Counted from the stretch's first letter, positions 11,787 through 21,944 are shown. The stretch: 64,000 bases of DNA from Coniferiporia sulphurascens (GCA_002794785.1 NBBA01000016.1:124001-188000); one strand, 5' to 3'. The notes: generated by a model not told the origin, from the letters alone. A program made the numbers and translations.

Positions 11787-12782
11787 GAGGAGCGATTTGC
11801 ATGTCGGGGTCCACCATGGGACTTCGGCCTTGGACAGCTTTGTGAGTCTGGTGAAAGGAGTGAGGGCGGCAACCATTGCATCGATCACCGCCTGCACTTT
11901 CCCATTGAGGGTGAGGGTGTTGTCTGCTGGGAATAAAAAGGCGGCTTCAAGTCGTGGAAAAGCGATGTCAGACCATTCTTCCCTGTCTGCTGGGAGTAAC
12001 CAGCAGGTTTTCATGATCGGGGGTGGTGGTCGATAAGGCAGGGACCAGCGTAGTATGGCATGGTTGGATAGTGGGGAGGTGGTTGAGGTGCCCAAGTCTA
12101 TGATGGCGTTGGGGTTTATTATGGGGGGGGGACCAGATCATATCAATTGGACACCGCTGACAATTGTTGATGGGCCATGAGTCAGAGTCCGGCAGGTGAG
12201 CTGGCTCAAGGCCATGCTCCCAGAAGAAGTCGTTGAGGGGTTGTGCCCTCAAGTCCTCCCGCTGTGAGGCGAGGAGTTCAGACCATGAATGGTGGCGAAA
12301 GTTGAAGTCACTGGCCACAAGTAGAGTGGAGGCCAGTGCCAGTGGGATTGTAAATAGAAACGACTCACCAGGGTAGAGAGGGGTGGCGGTGGTGCGGTCC
12401 AGTGCATGCATACCGTAATAGTTGCATAAGCAGAGTGTCAGGTGTGATCGGATTTCGATGGTGAGAATGTCGGTGCCAAAGGAGGCAGCTCCGAGGACGG
12501 ACCATGCAGTAGCGGGGATGGCTTGGGATATGTAGGTGACGACCCTCGGCCGAGTGGCCGGGGGAGGACCACGATGTATCCCGGGAGGGAGGGGACATTG
12601 AGGACCAGGGTGCCGGTGGGATCATTGAGGGAGGGCTGGAGGCCGATTTGGTACCAGGGTGGTTCCTGGATTAAAATGACAGTGGGTGGGGAGGGGTCAG
12701 TGGTAAGAGTCGGAATGAGGGAATGGACCACAGCTAGAGAACAGGCGGCATTCCACTGAAGAATAGAGATGTCTCTATTTAT
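11787..12782 (-). pseudogene. LINE A ORF2, endonuclease segment
   Basis: This is the N-terminal part of ORF2 of LINE A. Reading from about 12782, it shows the APE endonuclease signatures ILQWNAA, VILIQEPPWYQIGLQPS, SFLFTIPLALASTLLVASDFN and the final SNHAILRWSLP. In sister copies the last motif is SDHAI, so a conserved Asp before the catalytic His is Asn here. The ORF2 start codon seems lost: the ATG of B is ATA here. Several frame breaks are present (the open pieces are 12438-12731, 11968-12411 and 11769-12095). Confidence 0.82.
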
Positions 12783-13178
12783 GAGTCCTCCATTGTTTTG
12801 TCTTCGGGTCCCTCAATGGCAGCCTCGATCTGGCGGTATTGCCTTTTCCTGGGGCACTGAGGGTAGGTGGCAGGGTGGTCGCCCTTGCAGTTTGTGCAGT
12901 AGCAAGTGTGAGGGCAATGGTCACCCTCGAAGGCTTTGGTTGCGCAGTGTGCGCACAACTTACGGTGATTGTGGGAGAGGTGACCTCCTCCACATTTGGC
13001 ACAGCAGGGCTGGGCTCGGCATCCTTTCGTTCCATGTCCTAGGCCCTGGCAGCGCTCACACTGGGTGAGACTGGGGCGGAAGGGGGGGACCGACAGGGAG
13101 AGGGAGGCACCAAACATCCATACTCTTGGGCGCTTGAGGAGCTGCGCTTGGATGGATCCATCGGGGTCGGAGAAGGAG
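12779..13178 (-). pseudogene. LINE A ORF1, zinc-knuckle C-terminus
   Basis: This is the C-terminal part of ORF1, with the CERCQGLGHGTKGC knuckle near 13040-13080 and the Cys/His-rich segments that follow, ending MEDS at the stop at 12779. It is separated from the rest of ORF1 (21945-23462) by the gypsy insertion, whose AGGAG duplication lies at 13174-13178. Confidence 0.87.
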
Positions 13179-13739
13179 TGTTAAGCTCAACGGTTACACG
13201 GTGATCGACGTCGGGGCTTCCTGATCGTTGGAACGGATGGTACGGCAACGGGGCTTCCTAGATGTCGTAAGTCGAAGGAGGATCATCAGTGGGGCTTCCT
13301 GATCGGCGATGTGGACGCGGTAGGCTTCTTATAGTGAGTCGGGTTACGACAAAGCGACTAATGGCCAGAGGGCACACAGTAGACTGGTGGTAGCAGATAA
13401 TGGGCTTGTATGAACAAAGAGCACAAGCTTGGGGCCTGTGCTACGGAAGTTACATGCTTATATGCTACTCTATGTGTTTGCTACTGTAGGGTCATGTATC
13501 GGGTTGTTGACCAGACTTATGGAAGGTCATGGAACTCCAAGGAATGCCTTGGTAATACAAGTGAAGGTATCAGTAAGCAAAGCACGTCATGATGGTGTAA
13601 GAAGGCGTCATCATGGCGTCTTATGGCGCAAGGCAAATAAGGATGAGTAAGGCAGGGAAATGGGGGAGTTGCGCTGACTGATGATGATGAAGATGAAGTG
13701 AGTCAGCACAATAAGGGGAAGTAAAGGAAAATTGTAACA
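13179..13739 (-). repeat. Gypsy 3' LTR
   Basis: This 561-bp LTR (TGTTAAGC...TTGTAACA on the plus strand) is paired with 21379-21939. It forms a near-perfect inverted repeat with the solo LTR at 13759-14319, separated by 19 bp. Confidence 0.93.
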
Positions 13740-13750
13740 TTGCCTCCCAT
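13740..13750 (-). other. Gypsy polypurine tract
   Basis: In sense the bases directly before the 3' LTR read ATGGGAGGCAA. A purine-rich stretch here is where plus-strand DNA synthesis starts in LTR elements. Its position directly next to the LTR supports the boundary at 13739. Confidence 0.75.
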
Positions 13751-13758
13751 TTAGGATC

Positions 13759-14319
13759 TGTTACAATTTTCCTTTACTTCCCCTTATTGCGCTGACTCAC
13801 TTCATCTTCATCATCATCAGTCAGCGCAACTCCCCCATTTCCCTGCCTTACTCATCCTTATTTGCCTTGCGCCATAAGACGCCATGATGACGCCTTCTTA
13901 CACCATCATGACGTGCTTTGCTTACTGATACCTTCACTTGTATTACCAAGGCATTCCTTGGAGTTCCATGACCTTCCATAAGTCTGGTCAACAACCCGAT
14001 ACATGACCCTACAGTAGCAAACACATAGAGTAGCATATAAGCATGTAACTTCCGTAGCACAGGCCCCAAGCTTGTGCTCTTTGTTCATACAAGCCCATTA
14101 TCTGCTACCACCAGTCTACTGTGTGCCCTCTGGCCATTAGTCGCTTTGTCGTAACCCGACTCACTATAAGAAGCCTACTGCGTCCACATCGCCGATCAGG
14201 AAGCCCCACCGATGATCCTCCTTCGACTTACGACATCTAGGAAGCCCCGTTGCCATACCATCCGTTCCAACGATCAGGAAGCCCCGACGTCGATCACCGT
14301 GTAACCGTTGAGCTTAACA
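13759..14319 (+). mobile_element. Gypsy-family solo LTR nested in the gypsy element
   Basis: This 561-bp solo LTR (TGTTACAA...CTTAACA) has the 5-bp duplication GGATC at 13754-13758 and 14320-14324. It lies only a few bases upstream of the polypurine tract and opposite in orientation to its host, so the pair makes a large palindrome. It shares three derived CpG changes with the adjacent 3' LTR that the 5' LTR lacks. Confidence 0.92.
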
Positions 14320-14781
14320 GGATCGACAAGTCACCGAATTGTCAAAATAAAATGTAAGAAAGCGAAAAGAAAAAAATATAATATAAAATCCAGGTGTGTC
14401 AAGATGCCGGCCTAGCAGGTCTTTAAGTGTAGTGCTAGGTTCACCGCAGAGTTTGTTACCGCGCTCTTTGGTACCTAATCCTGGTCTTTCACCAATATTA
14501 ATGGTATGATGTCCGAAGACGGTGAAAAAGCGGAAAATAGATGCAAAAAGAATCCCTAACCCGGATTGCGAGTCATATTAGCCTATAGGGCCAAGTAAAG
14601 GCCAATAAACGATAAGGAAAAGGCAAGCTGCCAAATAGGACGATAACATGCAGGGAAATGGGCGTAAAAAAAATAAAGAGGAAAACGCACTAGTGGGCCT
14701 TTTAAGGTCATACCCAGGAGTAGTAGTTTAGGGTCATTGCGGACACACGCTAGTTTACAGTCATTGCGGACTTGGAACCCC
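14320..14781 (-). other. Gypsy 3' untranslated region
   Basis: This stretch lies between the inferred end of ORF3 (TAA at 14782-14784) and the solo LTR. It has no ORF with a recognisable product. It contains AT-rich segments and a short imperfect direct repeat: GTCATTGCGGAC occurs near 14727 and again near 14760. Confidence 0.6.
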
Positions 14782-15964
14782 TTAGTTGGAGTGGTCATTG
14801 TTGTTTGACCCCATATCGACGTCATCCGGGTTGATGCCCGCCGCGATGTCATCCATGTATGACTGGAGTTGTTACAATTTTCCTTTACTTTCCCTTATGC
14901 GCTGACTCATTTCCTCTTCATCATCATCAGTCAGCGCAACTCCCCCTTTCCTCTGCCTTACTCATCCTTAGTTGCCTTACGCCATAAGACGCCATGATGA
15001 CGCCTTATGGCACCAGCATGACGTGCTTTGCTTACTGATCACCGTACTTGTATTACCAAGGCCTTCCTTGAGTTTCCATGGCCCTCCATAGCCTGGTAAA
15101 CATACCCAACCAAGTCGCTACAGTAGCAAACACATAGAGTAGCATATAAGCATGTAACTTCAGTAGCACAAGCCCTAAGCTTGTGCTCTTTGTTCATACA
15201 AGCCCATTATCTGCTACCACTCGTCTACCGCGTGTCACTTGACCACCAGTTGCTCCGTCGTAACCCGACTTACCAATAGAAGCCCATCGCGTCCACATCG
15301 TCGATCAGGAAGCCCCACCGACGATCCCCCTCGACTTACGACATCTAGGAAGCCCCAGTGCCGTACCATCAGTTCCGACGATCAAGAAGCCCGACGTCGA
15401 TCACCTCGTAACTGTTGAGCTTAACAGGAGTAAGACGTGAGCCCCTAGATCAGAGAGATGTACCATGCGTCTTCCGTTTGATGCGCTAGGTGGAGATGGG
15501 GGTTGGTTTTCGTCAGGGGTGGTCGTTTGCTCTTGTCCATGCTGGGGACATTCACCCGGAGGGTGTCGAGGAGCCGCTTTCTTGCACCAGGGACACGTGT
15601 ACTGCACGCAGTATGTGGTGAGGTGTGCCGGTGAGTGGCATGCAGAGCAGTGGGTGTGTGAGGATGACGAGGACGATTCCTGGGATGGGGGTAGGACTTG
15701 GACCGGGAGCGGTTCCGTTTGTGTGGCCGAATTGTGGCGAGTGACCACAGGTGAGGAGGGGACCGTTGGGATGAGAGGTGGAGCCGGTGTTGGACGGTAC
15801 AAGTGCGCCTGAGGATGAAGAGGAATGAGTACTTGGTGTATACCTTCTTCCTCAAGTGCCTCGTAGTCAGTGTTTCGTAGTAGTCTGAGATCGTCGACCA
15901 GATTACTGAGGCGTGAGTCCAGCATCTCCGTTATTTCCTGTGCATGCCACGCTAGGCGCTGCAT
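14782..15964 (-). CDS. Gypsy ORF3, downstream half: double zinc-knuckle protein (interrupted)
   Basis: This is an unusual ORF between integrase and the 3' LTR. From ATG 15964 (MQRLAWHAQEITEMLDSR) it has a charged, probably helical start, a Pro/Thr-rich middle, a serine run, then HCSACHSPAHLTTYC, a CX2CX4HX4C zinc knuckle. A second cluster follows at once (CPWC, then His and Cys; CX2CX6HX4C). A nested solo LTR cuts it at 15426. Without that LTR the frame continues through an Asp-rich tail to TAA at 14782-14784. It overlaps the upstream ORF3 part in another frame by about 60 nt, so the two may be one protein joined by frameshifting or broken by an indel. Zinc knuckles suggest nucleic-acid binding. 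I do not recognise a named family. Confidence 0.65.
14870..15426 (+). mobile_element. Second gypsy-family solo LTR, interrupting ORF3
   Basis: This 557-bp solo LTR has the duplication GGAGT at 14865-14869 and 15427-15431. It is more divergent from the host LTRs than the one at 13759. It landed near the 3' end of ORF3. Removing it and one GGAGT joins ORF3 in frame to about 30 more codons ending at 14782. Confidence 0.9.
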
Positions 15965-16658
15965 GTCCTCCACTGTCCGTAGGCGTTGTCACATCCGGTT
16001 GACTTGGTGTGCTCATGGGTGGGATGCGAGAAGTCGGCTGACGTCCGTATCCAGGTCTGGGGCTGCCAGTACGTGTTGGAGGATGGTACGCGGGAGGAGG
16101 GGAGCGATGTGCCGGTTCGAGTCCTGCATCGGGTATCGGCATCGTGTTGCCAGGTGATGGCGTCGATGGTACTCTGCGCTGGTGCCGCTGTTCCTGGAGC
16201 TGGGCTGCGAGTGCGAGTTCATGGTAAATTACCGCCTGGTCGTGTAGATTGGCGAGGTGAAGGAGTAGGTCGACCGAAGGTGGATCGGATTGACTTAGCT
16301 GGTTCTCGAGTCCTTCGATCTCAAACTCGATTTCGGTGAGGTCCGAGGGTTGGATGAAGTCCTCAGGGAATGTGCGTCGGAGTTGTGCTATAATGTCCTG
16401 GTGGGTGGGTTGGGATCTGCGGGGTTGAAACTCGTTGTGGCGGATTTCGACGGGGGGGTTTTGGATTGGGAGAGTTGGAGAGAGCGGTTGGCGATTTGCG
16501 ACGGTGGGGTAGCGTATGCGAGAGGTGGTGTGCGGAGTATGATGGGTGTGATAGCTAATGGTTGAGGTGATTGCGCAGACAAAGACGAATAGACCAGTAG
16601 GGATTGCGATGGCAAGGTACCAGAGGTGTTCGTTGTTGGTTATATATGCGGTGGGCAT
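15903..16658 (-). CDS. Gypsy ORF3, upstream half: predicted membrane-anchored protein
   Basis: This is a 251-codon ORF whose start is 30 nt after the pol stop. Residues about 12-32 form a clear hydrophobic segment (LWYLAIAIPTGLFVFVCAI), the only strong membrane-type stretch seen in the element. A Thr/Pro/His-rich region follows, then a possible amphipathic helix region (DLTEIEFEIEGLENQLSQ) and a Pro-rich tail. The place after integrase is where env-like genes sit in some Ty3/gypsy elements, but no fusion peptide, furin-like site or cysteine pattern of a glycoprotein is visible. Together with the zinc-knuckle half it is best called an uncharacterised third ORF. Confidence 0.65.
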   Translation of the reverse strand: MPTAYITNNEHLWYLAIAIPTGLFVFVCAITSTISYHTHHTPHTTSRIRYPTVANRQPLSPTLPIQNPPVEIRHNEFQPRRSQPTHQDIIAQLRRTFPEDFIQPSDLTEIEFEIEGLENQLSQSDPPSVDLLLHLANLHDQAVIYHELALAAQLQEQRHQRRVPSTPSPGNTMPIPDAGLEPAHRSPPPAYHPPTRTGSPRPGYGRQPTSRIPPMSTPSQPDVTTPTDSGGHAAPSVACTGNNGDAGLTPQ

Positions 16659-16687
16659 CAGCGGATAGGTAGAGTGAATGAAGAGCG

Positions 16688-19600
16688 TTAGGTGATTTTT
16701 TTGAGGTTTTTATACGTTTCTAATGTGTCAGAAGCATGTGAAAGATCTTTTTCAGCTAGCCATTGATTTTTGGAAGACGGGTATCCGCTCCATTTGACTA
16801 GGAAACGCCGTCTGTTTCCGGCGCCTTTGTGTGAGACAATTGCCTCGATTTCGTATTCCTGCTGATCTTCTATCAGGTCAGGCGGTGGTTGACTGAATGG
16901 CGGTCCGTGTGCATCGGTCTCCAAATACGCCGAAAGGAGCGAGGCGTGGAAAACAGGGTGTATACGCCATGCCTCGGGTAATTTGAGGCGATAATTCAGG
17001 GGTGATAGTACCTGAATTATGGGAAACGGTCCCTCCCGTTTAGGCAACAATTTGCGGGATCGGTTCGGAAAGTGCAAATTGGTGGCTTCTAACCAAACTT
17101 TATCTCCAAGTTTGAATGGCTTGAAACCTCGTGCTCCGAAACGTGCCATATGGGCTCGGGCCAGATCATGGGCCGCTAGCGCTTCTTTTCTGATGGACGA
17201 CAGGAGGCGTAGATGCTGTGAGAGAGACGGAAGGTCGGTGTCTTCTATTACCGCGGGAATGGGTATAGGGTTGTACCCTAGCATGATGGTGAACAGGGAA
17301 GTCTTGGTAACTGAATGGGTCTGGATATTGTGTGAGAATTCCAGGTCCGTGAGTGAATCCGCCCAAGAATGAGGCGATGTGCCGCAATAAATGCGCAGAT
17401 AGGCTTCGACTTCCTGATTGGCACGTCCGGTTTGTCCGTCCGTTTGAGGGTGGTACACTGTTGACAGTTTGGACTTAATGCCGAGGTGTTTGCATAGTGT
17501 CTGGAAAACTTGTGATGCAAATTGCGGTCCTCTGTCCGATATGATCCGTCTGGGTAATCCGAAGCGCCTGTAGACGTTGTCATGGTAGCATTTTGCCGTT
17601 TCGAGTGCATCGATCGTTTTGTGGCAAGGAATAAGGACGATTCCCTTGGAAGAGTCGTGATCTACAACTACCATAATTGAGTCGTATCCGTTTGATGCGG
17701 GTAAATCCGTGATGAAGTCCATTGATACAGATTGGAACGGAAGCATAGACGCATCTGCAGGAATTGGGATCATGGGCGGCTTAGTCGGATGCGTATTGAT
17801 TTTCATCTGTTGGCATGCTGCACATCCTTTGACGTAATTTCCTACGAAGACCGTTAACCCTGGCCACCAATAGTGTTGTCGTACTAGTTGGGAGGTTTTG
17901 AATATTCCTGGGTGGCCGAACGATGGAAGATCGTGAAACATTTGCAAGATTTCTCATTTGATTTGCGTGTTGTCTGGTACATAGACTCGTTTTTGGTAGC
18001 GGAGAAGTCCGGAATCTATTGTCCAATTGTCGAGTGAGAATCGGAATGGAGATGGGATTTTTAGTGCCCGTGCGTCCTGAATTGTCTTTGCAAATGAATC
18101 TCCTTTTTGGGCATCTCGAATGCGGTTCTGGAGGTCCATATTAATGGTTCCAATAAACAGTGTTTCAGGTAGCATGATACGTTCTTCTAGTGGTTCCTCA
18201 CCATGATCCGGTCGTCTGGATAGTGCGTCAGCGCCAGGAATAGACTTTCCTGGTCGGTGTGTGATTACGCAGTTGAACTGGGATAGGAATAGGTTCCATC
18301 GTGATTGTCTCGGAGTTAGTCGACGTTCAGATCTAAAGTATGACAAGTTCTTGTGGTCGCACCAGATCGTAGTTGTGTGCGGGTTACCTAGGAGGTAATG
18401 TCTCCATGCTTCAAGTCCACGTATTATTCCTAGGAGTTCCCTATCATAGACTTCGTAGCGCTGTTGGGCGGGTCCGAAGGTCTCCGAAATATACCCACAT
18501 GGTTGTAGGTCACCATTTGAGTTTGCTTGATAAAGTACCGCTCCGGAAGCTACTTTTGATGCATTGGTCTCTAGAATGAATGGTTTGGTAGGGTCTGGTA
18601 CGAGTAGAGCTGGTTTGTCTAGGAACAGTGTTTTTAGTTTCGTAAATGCCAGGTTCCTTTCCAGTGTCCATTTCCACTGTTTGTTTGTACGTGTGAGCTT
18701 GTTGAGAGGATATACTATATCCGAGAAGCTGGGGATAAACCGTCTGTAATAATTGCAGAATCCCATGAAGCTTCGAAGCTGTTTGACCGTATTTGGGATA
18801 GGCCAGTCGGCGATTCCTGCTAGTTTGACGGGATCCATGTGAATGTTATCTGGGGTGATGATCATACCCAGGAATTCGACGCATTGTACTCCGAATAGGC
18901 ATTTCTCTGGTTTACAATAGAGGTCATTGGCTGCGCATAAATCCAGTATGTGGCATGTACGTTGGTAAAGTTCTTCCATGGAGTTGGCGGGGATAAGTAC
19001 GTCATCCATGTAGATCAGAGTTCCATCTTCCAAGATTGCGAAGCGAAAAGTATCATTCATGAATGCCTGGAATGTGGCCGGTGAATTGCATAAACCAAAA
19101 AACATGACTGTTGGTTCGAACAATCCTCGTGGTGTTTTAAACGCGGCTTTCCATTGGTCGCCGTTTTTAATTCGAATGTTGTTGTACCCTGAGCGGAGGT
19201 CGAGTTTCGTAAAGTATTTGGCCCCTTTGAGTTTGTCCATGAGATCACTGATTAGTGGTAGCGGGTAAGCGTTTTTAATGGTTCCTTCATTAAGTGCGCG
19301 ATAGTCCTGGCATCCACGAAGGCTTGCGTCCTTCTTTCCGACAAAGAAGAAAGGAGAGGCCATTGGTGATTTGGATGGACGAATATATCCTTTTCGCAAG
19401 TTTTCATCTAGGAATTCGTCGAGTGCTGCCAGTTCTTTGGGTGCCAATGGGTAGACTTTACAATCGCGTGGTATAAAATCCGGTTTAAGGTCAATAGCGT
19501 GGTCGTATGGTCTCGAGATTGGAAATCGTTCCACCGATTTTTTGCGAAATATGTTGAGGTACCGGTGGTATTCAGGAGGAATCATCTGTTCCACAGGTTT

Positions 19601-20035
19601 TGTTTCTTTAACCTGTTCCTGAGCGAGCGAAGTAGCCGTAGTGACTTTTGCGATAGCGAGAGTGCCTTTTTGCCAATTGATAACTGGATTGTGGTTCTTT
19701 AACCATGGTAGGCCAAGGATTACGTCTTCCTTGCCTAAAGAAGTTACAAGTAACTTTAAAGGGAGTGATTTCCCTTCGATGCGGGCCAACCTCCAGGTAT
19801 ATTGGGTGATGGTTCCGTGTTCATTGGTGGATCCGTCCGCATTAAGAACTGTAATGGGACGTGCAAGCTTACGCATTGGTATGCGGTGCTTGATCATGAA
19901 TTTGGCATTGATAAACTGGCCTTCAGCGCCAGAGTCGATGAGCACCGTTGTGGGGACGGTTTTGTCAAAGACAATCATAGAAATTGGGATCTTCATTGCA
20001 GGGAGTGAAGGATCTGAATTTACAATTGGAGACAT
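16688..20035 (-). pseudogene. pol: Gypsy pol: protease, RT, RNase H, integrase, chromodomain
   Basis: This is one frame of 1,115 codons starting at ATG 20035, 38 nt after the gag stop. Domains in order are an aspartic protease (LIDSGAEGQFI, residues about 30-40), RT (IYMDDVLI, about 335), RNase H, a His/Cys zinc-binding integrase N-domain (H...H then CAACQQ, about 710-745), an integrase core (SMDFITDLP, ISDRGPQF, YHPQTDGQT) and a C-terminal chromodomain (YEIEAIVSH, FLVKWSGYPSSKNQW). One TGA (17954-17956) splits it before integrase, where CGA to TGA would explain it. Two catalytic residues look lost: RNase H reads ETNAS where the family has ETDAS, and integrase reads QTGR where chromoviruses have QTER. 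Confidence 0.93.
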
Positions 20036-20073
20036 AGTAACAGGAAGACTTAGCGTCCGTCTAAGCTTCCTCT

Positions 20074-21345
20074 TTAAAAACCCTGTTTGTCTAGGATATC
20101 GAAGATTTCATCCTTCTTCGTCTCGTCAAACTGGTTGAGCAGGTTACGGATGCTAGCCACGATTTCCTCGGGAGCTTGGTTCATTGTGGTGGGTTCCGGT
20201 GTTTCGATGATTGGGAACGCGTTATTGATCATGCGGACAGTACGCTGTTGGCTGGGTCCTTGCTGGTACTTGGTACAATCGCGTGCGTTGTGGCCTTTCT
20301 CTCTACATGCCAGGCAACGTCCTTCGTGCATGCACCTTGCTCGTTCCTCCTCTGATAGGCGTGGGGGGCGCCCCGTGGTGGTTCCCTGCGTTTTTGGCTG
20401 ATACTGCCGGCGCTGCTGATTGTTTCCGAGATTTCGGAAACGGTTCTCTTGTTTAATGGGAGTTTGTCCCGGGCCACGGAGGGTTTTGAGTCGTTGGTAT
20501 ACGGCGTCCTGTTTGGAGGCTTCTCAGTACCATTCCTCAATGGTGGTAGGTGTTTTAGAGCTGGCTAGAACACGTGATAGGAGGCCATGTTTTAGGCCTT
20601 TCTCGTAGATGGGAATGAGGTTGTTGTCTCCCGACATTCCTGCTCGTGTGATGAGGGATTGGAAACGACTGTTATAGTCGTCCGCTGATCCCGTTTGTTG
20701 GAGAGTCATGATCTCCTGGGATGCTTCGGCAACGTCATCTGTGGTGATGAACGTGTTGCGGAAGTCGCACTTGAAGTCGCCCCATGTACCATATCCAACA
20801 ATGGTATTAAGGGTCTTGCCGTTTGCGTCTTTGGTAAGGGCCGATGCGAGCGTTTCTCGGTTAATGGCCCAGTCTCCTGCAGTCCCTGTCTGCATGTATG
20901 AGAGGACGAAGTTGACTTTCAACTCATCAGTGGTGTAGATGTGACGGTTGATGTGGAGGTATGCTTCGCAACTAGATAGGAAGCGACGGGCATACTTGCG
21001 GTCCCCATCAAACGTGTTAGGACGCGCGAGGTTGATCTCCTTTGGTACTGGTGTTGTCGGCATTGGTGGTGGAGTCTGGGTTTTCGGGAAGATCATGCGG
21101 TAGTTGGGTACGTTCTGGAGGAAAGTACTGCTGGCATCCTCAGCATCGTTGGCTTTAAACCACTGGAAGTCTCCGTTGGTGTTTTCTAACCACGAGTAGT
21201 AGTCGTAGTCGTTCGAGTTGGGTTGCTTTTTCTTAAAGCACTTGAGGTCGTGGTCCCAGGTTCCTCCAATGAGGGGATAGACTGGCTGTGGGATGGCTAG
21301 TTTCGACAGGTTGGGCAAAGGGTTGGTGCTTGGATGTGGGATACG
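20074..21345 (-). pseudogene. gag: Gypsy gag with CCHC knuckle
   Basis: The frame is open from about 21345 to the stop at 20074-20076, broken only by TGA at 20524-20526. The central part resembles retrotransposon capsid (FDGDRKYARRFLSSCEAYL, then DWAINRETLA and a YNSRFQSLITRAGM stretch). The C-terminal part has the knuckle CLACREKGHNARDC (CX2CX4HX4C), which binds element RNA. No ATG is visible near the N-terminus: the frame opens just after the primer site, so the start may be mutated or non-AUG. Gag and pol are in different frames with a 38-nt gap, so pol is not a simple readthrough product here. Confidence 0.88.
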
Positions 21346-21365
21346 TCAGCAAAAAAATTTTGGGA

Positions 21366-21376
21366 AAGCTTGTGCT
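21366..21376 (-). other. Self-primer binding site of the gypsy element
   Basis: In sense the 11 bases AGCACAAGCTT lie 2 nt after the 5' LTR. They are the exact reverse complement of AAGCTTGTGCT inside the LTR (minus strand, 21630 to 21620), the predicted 5' end of the transcript. In Tf1 of fission yeast the first 11 nt of the mRNA fold back onto the primer site and are cleaved to give the primer. No match to a tRNA 3' end (TGG...) is seen here. Confidence 0.8.
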
Positions 21377-21378
21377 AG

Positions 21379-21939
21379 TGTTAAGCTCAACGGTTACACG
21401 GTGATCGATGTCGGGGCTTCCTGATCGTCGGAACGGATGGTACGGCAACGGGGCTTCCTAGATGTCGTAAGTCGAAGGAGGATCGTCGGTGGGGCTTCCT
21501 GATCGGCAATGTGGATGCGGTAGGCTTCTTATAGCGAGTCGGGTTACGACAAAGCGACTAATGGCCAGAGGGCACACAGTAGACTGGTGGTAGCAGATAA
21601 TGGGCTTGTATGAACAAAGAGCACAAGCTTGGGGCCTGTGCTACGGAAGTTACATGCTTATATGCTACTCTATGTGTTTGCTACTGTAGGGTCATGTATC
21701 GGGTTGTTGACCAGACTTATGGAAGGTCATGGAACTCCAAGGAATGCCTTGGTAATACAAGTGAAGGTATCAGTAAGCAAAGCACGTCATGATGGTGTAA
21801 GAAGGCGTCATCATGGCATCTTATGGCGCAAGGCAAATAAGGATGAGTAAGGCAGGGAAATGGGGGAGTTGCGCTGACTGATGATGATGAAGATGAAGTG
21901 AGTCAGCGCAATAAGGGGAAGTAAAGGAAAATTGTAACA
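21379..21939 (-). repeat. Gypsy 5' LTR
   Basis: This 561-bp LTR is paired with 13179-13739, with 9 differences, all at CpG sites. It contains the promoter elements described at 21620-21662. The target duplication AGGAG follows at 21940-21944. Confidence 0.93.
21620..21662 (-). promoter_or_regulatory. LTR core promoter: TATA box and predicted transcript start
   Basis: On the minus strand a TATAAG box starts at 21662. The 11-mer AAGCTTGTGCT starts at 21630, 32 nt downstream, the usual TATA-to-start distance. This makes the 11-mer the likely first bases of the RNA, which is exactly what the self-priming model needs. Confidence 0.65.
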
Positions 21940-21944
21940 AGGAG

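Larger units (their letters stand above)
13179..21939 (-). mobile_element. Ty3/gypsy chromovirus, near-intact, self-priming type
   Basis: This is a complete LTR retrotransposon in LINE A ORF1: two 561-bp LTRs (13179-13739 and 21379-21939), target duplication AGGAG (13174-13178, 21940-21944), and on the minus strand gag, pol (protease, RT, RNase H, integrase, chromodomain) and an extra ORF3. Two solo LTRs of the same family are nested near the 3' end. The primer site is not tRNA-like but matches the element's own LTR, as in the Tf1/sushi group, and the C-terminal chromodomain fits that placement. The two LTRs differ at 9 positions, all CpG to TpG/CpA. Gag and pol each carry one TGA stop. Confidence 0.94.

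Noticed and set aside
13179..14319. CRISPR-like or tandem repeat array suggested by repeated blocks
   Set aside because: The repeats are 560-bp LTRs with 5-bp target duplications, not short regularly spaced repeats.
15903..16658. Calling the post-integrase ORF an env gene
   Set aside because: It has one hydrophobic segment near the N-terminus only, no glycoprotein-like cysteine pattern and no visible fusion peptide or cleavage site; the partner half has zinc knuckles.
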